From Persicitalea sp964500445 (GTDB lineage Bacteria; Bacteroidota; Bacteroidia; Cytophagales; Spirosomataceae): a stretch of DNA of 64,000 nucleotides. The position numbers and the translations under genes are program-made. The stretch covers positions 100,621-164,620 of the forward strand of contig CAZCOG010000008.1 of the NCBI GenBank assembly GCA_964500445.1, in the 5' to 3' direction. Every line of letters starts with the position of its first letter. Positions within the stretch are counted from its first letter, which is position 1. Below are positions 36,200-43,711 of the stretch, one piece after another. The notes beneath the pieces are model-generated. The model was not told where the DNA came from. It saw only the letters and a program-made list of their open reading frames with translations, and ran no database searches.

Positions 36200-36376
36200 T
36201 TTGCCTTCCAGAGACATCCCGGAACTCGTTGTCCCTCATCGAGTCATCTTTCAATACGCAAACTTAGATAAGAAGGGTAAAGTTTGCTTCGAAAAAATGA
36301 CCAACTTAACCCTATACGCGATGAACGGATTAAACAATGCAATGAACCAAATCATACAGGCAGGGAATAAGCACGA

Positions 36377-36406
36377 AAAGCCTCTCCGGTGCATCGGAGA
36401 GGCTTT
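36377..36406 (-). terminator. terminator of rpmB
   Basis: AAAGCCTCTCCG (36377-36388) and CGGAGAGGCTTT (36395-36406) form a perfect 12-pair stem with a six-base loop, 24 bases beyond the rpmB stop. The minus strand ends in a T-run. Confidence 0.88.
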
Positions 36407-36429
36407 CCTAAATGTCTTCAAAGAAAGTA

Positions 36430-36669
36430 CTACAAGCTCAGCGTACCCTTTTCTTTGGCTTTTCTAAGCGTGGCTTCCAGACCATTCTTGTTGATGGTTC
36501 TGATTACCGAAGTAGCTACTTTAAGCGTGATCCACTCACCGGTGGAAGGCACATAAAAACGCTTCGTCCGCAGGTTGGGGATAAACTTACGCTTGGTTTT
36601 ATTATTAGCGTGCGATACGTTATTACCCACGCGGGTTCTTTTTCCGGAAACTTGACAAACTCTAGCCAT
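36430..36669 (-). CDS. rpmB: 50S ribosomal protein L28
   Basis: A 79-aa basic protein of the large ribosomal subunit. It matches L28 throughout: MARVCQVSGKR, VGNNVSHANNKTKRKF, PNLRTKRFYV and a C-terminal VRTINKNGL-type segment. It has a strong promoter and a strong terminator and stands alone. In many Bacteroidota rpmB is followed by rpmG and a short DUF4295 gene; neither is found here. Confidence 0.97.
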   Translation of the reverse strand: MARVCQVSGKRTRVGNNVSHANNKTKRKFIPNLRTKRFYVPSTGEWITLKVATSVIRTINKNGLEATLRKAKEKGTLSL

Positions 36670-36696
36670 GATCTTTCAATTTTGCAAATGAGGGTG

Positions 36697-36728
36697 CAAA
36701 TATAGGTGGATCAGTTCGAAATTCAAAG
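36697..36728 (-). promoter_or_regulatory. promoter of rpmB
   Basis: On the minus strand TTTG (36728-36725), a 20-base spacer and TATATTTG (36704-36697) match the Bacteroidota consensus exactly. The leader to the rpmB start is short, about 20 bases. Confidence 0.7.
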
Positions 36729-36822
36729 GATGCAGTACTTTTGAACATTTATGGCTTACTCTTATTGTTGATAAGGATCTGATTAACAGAGTTTAAGGGG
36801 CTTGCGCTCTTTGCAAAAATAA

Positions 36823-37056
36823 TTACTTTGGATCGTCAGATTTGCGGAAACCGTACGGGCAGTGCAGGCAGCCACTTTGACAACAGTACCCTCTTTTTTT
36901 GTGGTAAACGGCAGTAAAGACCATGAAGCCCTCTTTATTTATATAGAAATCCTCTTCGGAGAGGCTGGTACCTGGCTTGCTTCGGGTTGGGTGAGGGACG
37001 CGGTAGCTCAATTTGTGGATGGTTTTGCTAACTTTACCACAAAACCCATTTTTCAC
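36823..37056 (-). CDS. small cysteine-rich DUF5522 protein
   Basis: A 77-aa protein. The second half (EEDFYINKEGFMVFTAVYHKKRGYCCQSGCLHCPYGF) matches the DUF5522 family, with a CCxxxCxxCPY cluster that probably binds a metal. The first 30 residues are less typical, so translation might begin later. The function of DUF5522 is unknown. It is divergent from rocD with only 53 bases between starts, so promoter elements of both genes must overlap or lie inside the 5' end of this gene. Confidence 0.65.
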   Translation of the reverse strand: MKNGFCGKVSKTIHKLSYRVPHPTRSKPGTSLSEEDFYINKEGFMVFTAVYHKKRGYCCQSGCLHCPYGFRKSDDPK

Positions 37057-37109
37057 CCGTTTTGTTGCGAATTAGCTTCCGTTAGACGATAAATTTCGCC
37101 TTCAGCATT

Positions 37110-38360
37110 ATGCACTATATAGAAACTACTTATTCCGAAGCCACCGAACGCGCCATGCAACTCGAATGGCAATTTGGCGCCCACAACTACAAGCCCATGC
37201 CCGTAGTACTGGAACGCGGCAAGGGCGTTTATGTCTGGGACGTGGAAGGGAATCAGTATTTTGATTTCCTATCGGCTTATAGCGCAGTGAGTCAGGGACA
37301 TTGCCACCCGCGCATCGTGAATGCCATGATTCAGCAAGCGCAGAAACTTACGCTGACCTCCCGGGCTTTTCACAGCGATATTCTGGGTGAGTGCGAGAAA
37401 TTTATGGCCGGATATTTTGGCTATGATAAAGTACTGATGATGAATTCGGGTGTAGAAGGCGGCGAAACCGCTCTTAAACTTACCCGCAAATGGGCTTATA
37501 AAGTAAAAGGAGTACCAGCGAACCAAGCTGTGACGGTGTACGCTACAGGTAACTTCTGGGGCCGCACGCTGGCGGCGATTTCATCATCTACCGATCCATC
37601 CAGTACTACCGATTACGGCCCTTTCCTGCCCGGCGCGGTGTTGGTACCTTACGACGATTTGAATGCATTGGAAGATGTCTTTAAGCAAAACCCTAACGTA
37701 GCGGGCTTTATGGTAGAACCCATTCAGGGTGAAGCGGGCGTCGTGGTGCCGCAGGATGGCTACTTGAAAGGTGTTCGCGAACTCTGTACGAAGTACAACG
37801 TGCTGTTTATTGCCGACGAAGTACAGACGGGTATTGGCCGCACGGGAAAGCGGCTGGCCTGCGATTGGGAAGGCGTAAAACCCGATATTCTGGTATTGGG
37901 TAAAGCTCTCTCGGGCGGCACTATGCCTGTGTCCGCCGCTCTGGCCGACGATGAAGTAATGCTCACGATCGGTCCCGGCGAACACGGTTCAACCTACGGA
38001 GGCAACCCGCTGGCCTGTGCCGTGACGATGGAAGCCCTGCGTGTGGTCGAAGATGAAAACCTTGCCGACAACGCCAAAAAAATGGGTCAGCTTTTCAGAA
38101 AAAAGATGGAAGACCTGCGTCAGAAAACGAATTTGATCAAACTGGTCAGAGGCAAAGGCTTGCTCAACGCCATCGTCATTAATGACACAGAAGAAAGTAA
38201 TACAGCCTATGATCTCTGCCTTAACATGATGCACAAAGGGCTGCTTTGCAAACCCACCCATGGCAACAAAATCCGTTTTGCCCCGCCACTGGTCATCAAT
38301 GAAGAGCAAATGGAACAGGCGTGCCAGGTAATCGAAGAATCAGTTTTGAGTTTTGGGTGA
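37110..38360 (+). CDS. rocD: ornithine aminotransferase
   Basis: A 416-aa class III PLP-dependent transaminase converting ornithine and 2-oxoglutarate to glutamate-5-semialdehyde and glutamate, linking arginine and proline metabolism. Diagnostic segments are an N-terminal GAHNYKPMPVVLERGKGVYVWD, the cofactor site MNSGVEGGETALKL, VEPIQGEAGVVVP, DEVQTGIGRTG and the PLP lysine in LVLGKALSGG. The GNFWGRTLAAISSSTDP segment is specific for ornithine aminotransferase. Length is normal. No other arginine-pathway gene adjoins. It is convergent with the next gene across 37 bases without an obvious terminator. Confidence 0.95.
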   Translation: MHYIETTYSEATERAMQLEWQFGAHNYKPMPVVLERGKGVYVWDVEGNQYFDFLSAYSAVSQGHCHPRIVNAMIQQAQKLTLTSRAFHSDILGECEKFMAGYFGYDKVLMMNSGVEGGETALKLTRKWAYKVKGVPANQAVTVYATGNFWGRTLAAISSSTDPSSTTDYGPFLPGAVLVPYDDLNALEDVFKQNPNVAGFMVEPIQGEAGVVVPQDGYLKGVRELCTKYNVLFIADEVQTGIGRTGKRLACDWEGVKPDILVLGKALSGGTMPVSAALADDEVMLTIGPGEHGSTYGGNPLACAVTMEALRVVEDENLADNAKKMGQLFRKKMEDLRQKTNLIKLVRGKGLLNAIVINDTEESNTAYDLCLNMMHKGLLCKPTHGNKIRFAPPLVINEEQMEQACQVIEESVLSFG

Positions 38361-38397
38361 GTGAATAAAAAATCACTTGTCCCCTCCAATTTAAAAA

Positions 38398-39552
38398 CTA
38401 CCTAACTCGCTCATCATCTTTGTAATATCCCGCTTCCCGTGAGCCGTTGGCGCGGGTCAGCACGCCATAGCCTTCGCGCATACCCTCGTGGAAATTGCCC
38501 ATGAATCGCTCGCCGTCGGCGTAGAAGTAAGTACCCTTGCCTTCGGGTACATTGTGCAGGAAGAAACCGACAAATTTATCGCCGTTGGTAAAGTAGTAAG
38601 TACCTTCACCGGAACGGAGGTCATCGCGGAAGAGCCCTTTGTAGCGGATCGCGCCACCGGGATAATACTGTACGCCGAAGCCGTGTTTTTGGCCATTCTG
38701 AAAGTTGCCTTCGTAGCGTTCCTGGTTTTCGCGGATTAGTATACCCGGCCCATTGTAGCAATCGCCCGAAGCGCAGCCTTTGGGAGCATGGTACGTGATG
38801 TCAGTTTCTATGACTTCTTCCCGGGTCGGAGCTTTGGGGCTGGGGCGGGAAGTACTTGGTGGTACACTACTATTGCGTGAGGCAGTGACATTCGGATTTA
38901 CTAGTGAGGCCGGAGTTTTGTTCCACAAAGGGTACATTTTTTCGGCCTCGTTCCAGCCCCGGCTGATGGCTTCTACGCGAACACCAAGGCCCGGATGCGA
39001 ATCGGTACTTTCCACGCTGGACAGCGTGCGGATGGCAATCAGCGACTCGTCCAGCGATGCGCCCAGCTGGTGCAGCACAAAGCCTGAGAAGCGGTCGGCT
39101 TCCAGTTCCTTGCTGGGGCGACTGCCCAGGCCGTCGATGGTGTGGCCCTGCAGGTGGTGACCGATTTCATGGGCCACAATGCTGGTTGCCGACCAGTCGG
39201 TGTTGGTCAGGCTTTCAACCTGCTTCATAAACTGGCCATCGTAAATGATAAATCGCTTGCCATCGACCACAGTCGCAAAGCAGTTTTCGGTATTGGGGCA
39301 TTCGACCACCACGAAGTTCCGCGTCAGGCCCACGGGTTGCAGGATTCGCTCGACCACGCGTTCGGCGTGGCGATTGGAAGTAAATGAGAGGTAGTTACAG
39401 ATATCTTGCGGTGAACTCAATCGACCGTTGCCAACGTAGTTGCAGATGAAGGATTCGGGTTGTTGCTCGGCTGCCTGAGCGGACGCAGTTCCGCTGAATA
39501 ATGCGCCAACACACAGGATCGTACCAAAGATTTTCAGGCGGGGGGCTTTCAT
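38398..39552 (-). CDS. exported M48-like metallopeptidase fused to MORN repeats
   Basis: A 384-aa exported protein. A signal peptide (IFGTILCVGALFSGTASAQ) precedes a zinc-peptidase domain with HEXXH in VAHEIGHHLQGH (about residue 150) and the downstream Glu ligand in KELEADRFSG, as in M48-like enzymes. A Ser/Pro-rich linker (about 225-255) leads to four complete and one partial MORN repeats (about 280-384; YEGNFQNGQKHGFG, YKGLFRDDLRSGEG, FVGFFLHNVPEGKG, FMGNFHEGMREGYG). MORN repeats commonly mediate lipid or protein contacts. The ATG at 39552 was preferred to a TTG two codons earlier. The substrate is unknown; all zinc ligands are present, so activity is likely. Confidence 0.82.
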   Translation of the reverse strand: MKAPRLKIFGTILCVGALFSGTASAQAAEQQPESFICNYVGNGRLSSPQDICNYLSFTSNRHAERVVERILQPVGLTRNFVVVECPNTENCFATVVDGKRFIIYDGQFMKQVESLTNTDWSATSIVAHEIGHHLQGHTIDGLGSRPSKELEADRFSGFVLHQLGASLDESLIAIRTLSSVESTDSHPGLGVRVEAISRGWNEAEKMYPLWNKTPASLVNPNVTASRNSSVPPSTSRPSPKAPTREEVIETDITYHAPKGCASGDCYNGPGILIRENQERYEGNFQNGQKHGFGVQYYPGGAIRYKGLFRDDLRSGEGTYYFTNGDKFVGFFLHNVPEGKGTYFYADGERFMGNFHEGMREGYGVLTRANGSREAGYYKDDERVR

Positions 39553-39761
39553 GGGCAAGGTAAGGATGGGCTTTTTGCTTTGCTTTATTCGATTATCATA
39601 ACGGGAAAAAGTAAAATGTCTTGCCTGACTTTTTCCAAAATAAAATTTCTTTTATGCATCGTTGGCGCGATGTACCTTTATTGGCGCAATTTGCGTTAAC
39701 AGAAACTGAACGATATCTCACTGCGTTTTTTCATTTTCAACCCACTTCTTTTCAATCAATT

Positions 39762-41186
39762 ATGCTTTTGAAAAAAAACTACTTTGTTCTTTTCCTGGCA
39801 CTAACAGTTTTTCTGGTTTCTTGCCGTGATAAGTTTGAGGTAATTCGAGCTGGGAACCCGGCCGATACCGAGGTGAACAAATGGGTTCATGAAAACATGA
39901 AACAGTGGTACTTCTGGAACGACAAACTACCGGAAAGTCCAGATTTTAAGCCCGATCCCCAAACTTTCTTCCAATCCATTCTTTATAAGTACGATGCTTC
40001 GCTTCGTCCTGACGGTGACCGCTTTTCGTGGCTGCAGGAGAGTGCCGAGGAGTTGAAGGCTTCGCTCAGCGGGGAGTCTACTACTACCGGGATGGAGTAC
40101 CGTATGATTCGCTACGTGAGTGGGAGTGATGATCTTTTTGGGATCATAACCTATACCGATAAAGGTTCGTCAGCGGAGAAGGCAGGGTTCAGGCGTGGCG
40201 ATTTCTTTACGCATGTCAATGGCCAAAAACTTACCGTCAGCAACTACCGCACGCTGCTGACCACCGGCAATGAGGCAAAGGTAATTACCCTGGGCGCGCT
40301 GGATGCCGATAAAAAGGTAGTAGCGACCACAACTACCCGAAGCGTAACGCCCGCCGTGACTCAGGCCAATCCGGTATATTTTGATACCACTTTTGTGAAA
40401 GGCGATAAGCGTGTGGGTTATGTGGTGTATCATCAATTCATACCCGGCCCCAATAATAGCACTGCCAAAACCTACGACCAGGAACTGGAAAAAATCTTTG
40501 CCGATTTTAAGGCCAAAGGCGTCAACGAACTCGTGATGGATTTGCGTTACAACCGCGGTGGCTACGTGAGTTCGGCCACGGAGATCGCCAGCCTGATTGG
40601 CAAGGGCGTTTCTGATAAGGACGTTTTTTACTATAAGGAATATAACAAGACGGTCACACCTGATCTTGAGAAACAGTACGGTAAGGAATTTTTCCACGAT
40701 AATTTTCTGAATAAAAGCCAGAACCTCGGTGGTAGCCTGAACCGCGTGTTTTTCCTGACATCCACTTCATCGGCTTCGGCTAGTGAATTGCTTATCAATG
40801 GACTGAAACCTTTTATGGACGTGTTTTTAGTCGGTGGTACTACCGTAGGCAAGAACGTAGGCTCCATCACGATTTCTGATAAGTCCAACCGAATTAAGTG
40901 GGGTATTCAACCCATTGTGTCGCGTTCGTCGAATAGTCTGCGCAGTTCGGATTACACAGCGGGCTTTGCGCCGAATGTCGCTAAGACCGAAGGCACGGTG
41001 CTATATCCTTACGGCGATCCCCGCGACCCGCTGCTGGGCGAAGCTCTATTCCAGATTTTTGGTACCCGGGTTGCCCGGCGCGGCGTGGACGAAACGGAGC
41101 AGCCCAGGACCGGCCCGGAAGTATACTCATCCATTGACCAGAAGGCGGCGGGCGGAAATATGTTCTTCACGCTGCCAAACCAGTAG
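39762..41186 (+). CDS. S41-family C-terminal-processing protease, lipoprotein
   Basis: A 474-aa lipoprotein (lipobox LVSC, Cys at about residue 20). An N-terminal helical part with NKWVHENMKQWYFWNDKLP is typical of Bacteroidota S41 peptidases. A PDZ domain spans about 110-200 (GIITYTDKGSSAEKAGFRRGDFF), and the S41 core has MDLRYNRGGYV, the catalytic Ser region TSSASASELL and a Lys in TTVGKNVG. It should be a periplasmic or outer-membrane-attached processing protease. A longer frame begins at 39621, but its first 47 codons have no signal character; the lipoprotein start was chosen. Between 39553 and 39761 nothing else was recognised. Confidence 0.88.
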   Translation: MLLKKNYFVLFLALTVFLVSCRDKFEVIRAGNPADTEVNKWVHENMKQWYFWNDKLPESPDFKPDPQTFFQSILYKYDASLRPDGDRFSWLQESAEELKASLSGESTTTGMEYRMIRYVSGSDDLFGIITYTDKGSSAEKAGFRRGDFFTHVNGQKLTVSNYRTLLTTGNEAKVITLGALDADKKVVATTTTRSVTPAVTQANPVYFDTTFVKGDKRVGYVVYHQFIPGPNNSTAKTYDQELEKIFADFKAKGVNELVMDLRYNRGGYVSSATEIASLIGKGVSDKDVFYYKEYNKTVTPDLEKQYGKEFFHDNFLNKSQNLGGSLNRVFFLTSTSSASASELLINGLKPFMDVFLVGGTTVGKNVGSITISDKSNRIKWGIQPIVSRSSNSLRSSDYTAGFAPNVAKTEGTVLYPYGDPRDPLLGEALFQIFGTRVARRGVDETEQPRTGPEVYSSIDQKAAGGNMFFTLPNQ

Positions 41187-41317
41187 GCTTCCGTTTCTTC
41201 CTGCAAACCATGCCCCCAAGTATAGATTTGATGGCATGGTTTTTTCTTGTCAAATGGCCGTACCTCGGTACATTGTGTATTCTCTCATTACGTACCCCTA
41301 AAACAAAAGAAAAAAAC

Positions 41318-41569
41318 ATGGGAATCTTAACCTGGATTATCGTAGGTCTGGTTGCGGGCGGCATCGCCAAGGCTATTCACCCCGGCAAAGACCCCGGCGG
41401 GTTTATTGTCACGATGCTGATTGGCATCGCGGGCGCCATCGTCGGTGGTTTTATTTCGAGCGCGCTGGGTTTCGGAACGGTGGATGGCTTCAACATCGGT
41501 AGTCTGTTCATTGCCATTTTGGGCGCGGTCCTGCTGCTTTGGCTCTATCGGAAGTTTGCTACAAAGTAA
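41318..41569 (+). CDS. GlsB/YeaQ/YmgE-family small membrane protein
   Basis: An 83-aa protein with three hydrophobic helices and the family pattern GILTWIIVGLVAGGIAKAI, GGFIVTMLIGIAGAIVGGFI and a final IAILGAVLLLWLYRK. This transglycosylase-associated family is often stress-induced; its function is not settled. The start at 41318 fits the family N-terminus; the longer upstream frame does not. A strong terminator follows directly. Confidence 0.88.
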   Translation: MGILTWIIVGLVAGGIAKAIHPGKDPGGFIVTMLIGIAGAIVGGFISSALGFGTVDGFNIGSLFIAILGAVLLLWLYRKFATK

Positions 41570-41595
41570 AGCGATCAGGCAAAAATAACTTTGTG

Positions 41596-41627
41596 AAAAA
41601 GGCCACGAATGACTTCGTGGCCTTTTT
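41596..41627 (+). terminator. terminator of the GlsB-family gene
   Basis: AAAAAGGCCACGAA (41596-41609) pairs with TTCGTGGCCTTTTT (41614-41627) around a TGAC loop: a 14-pair stem with a T-run. Confidence 0.9.
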
Positions 41628-41657
41628 TGATTGAGATATTGAATGATACCCGCAAAC

Positions 41658-41703
41658 AAAAGGCAGAGCGCGCAATCCTTTCGGACTGCGCGCTCTGCCT
41701 TTT
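41658..41703 (-). terminator. terminator of atpDC
   Basis: AAAAGGCAGAGCGCGCA (41658-41674) pairs perfectly with TGCGCGCTCTGCCTTTT (41687-41703), a 17-pair stem with a 12-base loop, 32 bases beyond the atpC stop. On the minus strand it ends in a T-run. Confidence 0.9.
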
Positions 41704-41735
41704 ACAATATATATAGTTGAGTGAAAAAGGTACTC

Positions 41736-41987
41736 TCAACTAATAATCGCTTCCGCCAGTACCAGCACTTTGTTTTTCAAAACCTCCACGACACCGCCAT
41801 CGATGCGGTACACCTGTTTCGCCACACCGGGAGTTGTTTCCACGACTACATCGCCTACACCCAGTGTACTTACCAGCGGGGCGTGATTGTTGAGTACCTG
41901 AAATTGCCCTTCGGTACCGGGAAAAGTTACAGCGTTGGCTTCTCCAGCAAACACTTTTTTATCGGGGGTTATTATTTCTAAATTCAT
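41736..41987 (-). CDS. atpC: ATP synthase F1 epsilon subunit (short form)
   Basis: An 83-aa epsilon subunit that couples the central stalk to the c-ring. It contains only the N-terminal beta-sandwich (MNLEIITPDKKVFAGEANAV, FPGTEGQFQVLNNHAPLVS, VYRIDGGVVEV). The C-terminal helical hairpin, which inhibits ATP hydrolysis in E. coli, is missing, as is usual in Bacteroidota. It lies 11 bases downstream of atpD in the same operon. The other ATP synthase genes are not in the window. Confidence 0.93.
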   Translation of the reverse strand: MNLEIITPDKKVFAGEANAVTFPGTEGQFQVLNNHAPLVSTLGVGDVVVETTPGVAKQVYRIDGGVVEVLKNKVLVLAEAIIS

Positions 41988-41998
41988 AGTGCGGGGAT

Positions 41999-43504
41999 TT
42001 ATTTCGCGGCGTCAGCCATCATCTTCTCGCCTTTGGTAGTAGCGTCTTCGATAGTACCAACCAGGTTGAATGCCATTTCGGGCAGATGGTCGAACTCGCC
42101 ATCCATGATTTGATTGAAGCCTTTAATGGTATCATTAATATCCACCAGCACACCTTTCAGTCCGGTGAACTGTTCGGCCACGAAGAAAGGTTGCGACAGG
42201 AAGCGCTCCACACGGCGGGCGCGCGAAACGACCAGCTTATCCTCGTCAGAAAGTTCTTCCATCCCCAGAATGGCAATGATGTCCTGCAATTCCTTATAGC
42301 GCTGTAGCAAGCCCTTCACGCGCTGAGCGCAGTCGTAGTGGGCGGCTCCAAGTACCTCAGCGGTGAGAATACGGGAGTTGGAGTCGAGCGGATCCACAGC
42401 GGGGTAAATACCTTTCTCGGCTACTTTCCGGCTGAGGGTAGTTGTAGCGTCGAGGTGAGCAAAAGTTGTTGCGGGAGCAGGGTCGGTCAAGTCATCAGCG
42501 GGAACATATACAGCCTGCACCGAAGTAATGGAACCACGCTTAGTAGAAGTAATGCGCTCCTGCATCGCGCCCATCTCGGTAGCCAGCGTAGGCTGGTAAC
42601 CTACCGCAGAGGGCATCCGACCCAGCAGTGCTGATACTTCGGAACCCGCCTGGGTAAAGCGGAAAATGTTGTCGATAAAGAAAAGGATATCACGACCCTG
42701 ACCTTCGCCATCGCCGTCACGGAAGTACTCCGCTACCGTTAGTCCCGAAAGGGCCACACGGGCACGGGCTCCGGGAGGCTCGTTCATCTGACCAAATACG
42801 AAGGTAGCCTGCGAATCTTTCAATTGGTCGTAGTCCACCTTGCTGAGATCCCAGCCACCTTCTTCCATGCTGTGCTTAAACTCGTCGCCGTACTTGATGA
42901 TCCCGGCTTCGATCATTTCCCGCATCAGGTCATTACCCTCACGGGTGCGCTCCCCTACGCCCGCAAACACCGAAAGTCCGGCGTGCGCTTTGGCAATGTT
43001 ATTAATCAGTTCCTGAATCAAAACGGTTTTACCTACCCCGGCACCACCGAACAGGCCGATCTTACCACCCTTTACGTAAGGTGCCAGCAGATCGATTACC
43101 TTGATACCCGTGAAAAGTACTTCGGTGGAGGTCGCCAAATCCTCAAACTTAGGAGGCTGGCGGTGAATGGACATGCCGTCGGTTTTCGTGACCTCTTTCA
43201 AACCATCGATGGAGTCACCGACGACGTTGAAAAGGCGACCTTTGATAGCTTCGCCGATCGGCATCTTGATGGGCTCACCGAATGACTTCACTTCCATGCC
43301 GCGCTGCAATCCTTCCGTACCGTCCATCGCAATCGTGCGGACGCGGTCTTCACCGAGGTGCTGCTGGCATTCCAGGATAACTTTCTGGCCGTTAGGTTTC
43401 ACAACTTCCATCGCATCCAGAATGGAAGGGATGAATTCGCTGTTTTCAAATGATACGTCAACTACGGGGCCAATTACCTGCGTAACTTTGCCTATGTTTA
43501 CCAT
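41999..43504 (-). CDS. atpD: ATP synthase F1 beta subunit
   Basis: A 501-aa catalytic subunit of the F-type ATP synthase. The P-loop GGAGVGKTVLIQEL is at about residues 155-168. Also present are GVGERTREGNDL (catalytic Glu and Arg), the Walker B strand ILFFIDNIFRFTQAG, and the signature PAVDPLDSNSR. It is the first gene of an atpDC operon with a matching promoter (43586-43616, minus strand) and a strong terminator. The separation of atpDC from atpIBEFHAG is typical of Bacteroidota. Confidence 0.97.
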   Translation of the reverse strand: MVNIGKVTQVIGPVVDVSFENSEFIPSILDAMEVVKPNGQKVILECQQHLGEDRVRTIAMDGTEGLQRGMEVKSFGEPIKMPIGEAIKGRLFNVVGDSIDGLKEVTKTDGMSIHRQPPKFEDLATSTEVLFTGIKVIDLLAPYVKGGKIGLFGGAGVGKTVLIQELINNIAKAHAGLSVFAGVGERTREGNDLMREMIEAGIIKYGDEFKHSMEEGGWDLSKVDYDQLKDSQATFVFGQMNEPPGARARVALSGLTVAEYFRDGDGEGQGRDILFFIDNIFRFTQAGSEVSALLGRMPSAVGYQPTLATEMGAMQERITSTKRGSITSVQAVYVPADDLTDPAPATTFAHLDATTTLSRKVAEKGIYPAVDPLDSNSRILTAEVLGAAHYDCAQRVKGLLQRYKELQDIIAILGMEELSDEDKLVVSRARRVERFLSQPFFVAEQFTGLKGVLVDINDTIKGFNQIMDGEFDHLPEMAFNLVGTIEDATTKGEKMMADAAK

Positions 43505-43585
43505 TTTAATTTTTTGAATGAGTGACGGAGTGGCCGCACTGTGAGTGAATTGTGAATGTTGCTCAGAGGGTCATTTTTCAGAGCG

Positions 43586-43616
43586 CAAAATTAGGCGATA
43601 ATTTGGTCAGTACCAA
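43586..43616 (-). promoter_or_regulatory. promoter of atpDC
   Basis: On the minus strand TTG (43616-43614), a 20-base spacer and TAATTTTG (43593-43586) fit the Bacteroidota consensus. The leader to atpD is about 75 bases. Confidence 0.6.
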
Positions 43617-43711
43617 GAGCACCCTTACTCATTTATTGGATATTTTTAAGAAAACAGACCTCTTTTCTCAAAAAGTGTATAGAATTTTTCGGGAAAGGCG
43701 TTTTGAACTTT

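Noticed and set aside
36099..36467. A 122-codon plus-strand frame across the TonB receptor start and the rpmB terminator
   Set aside because: It is antisense to the receptor start, contains the terminator palindrome and has no domain.
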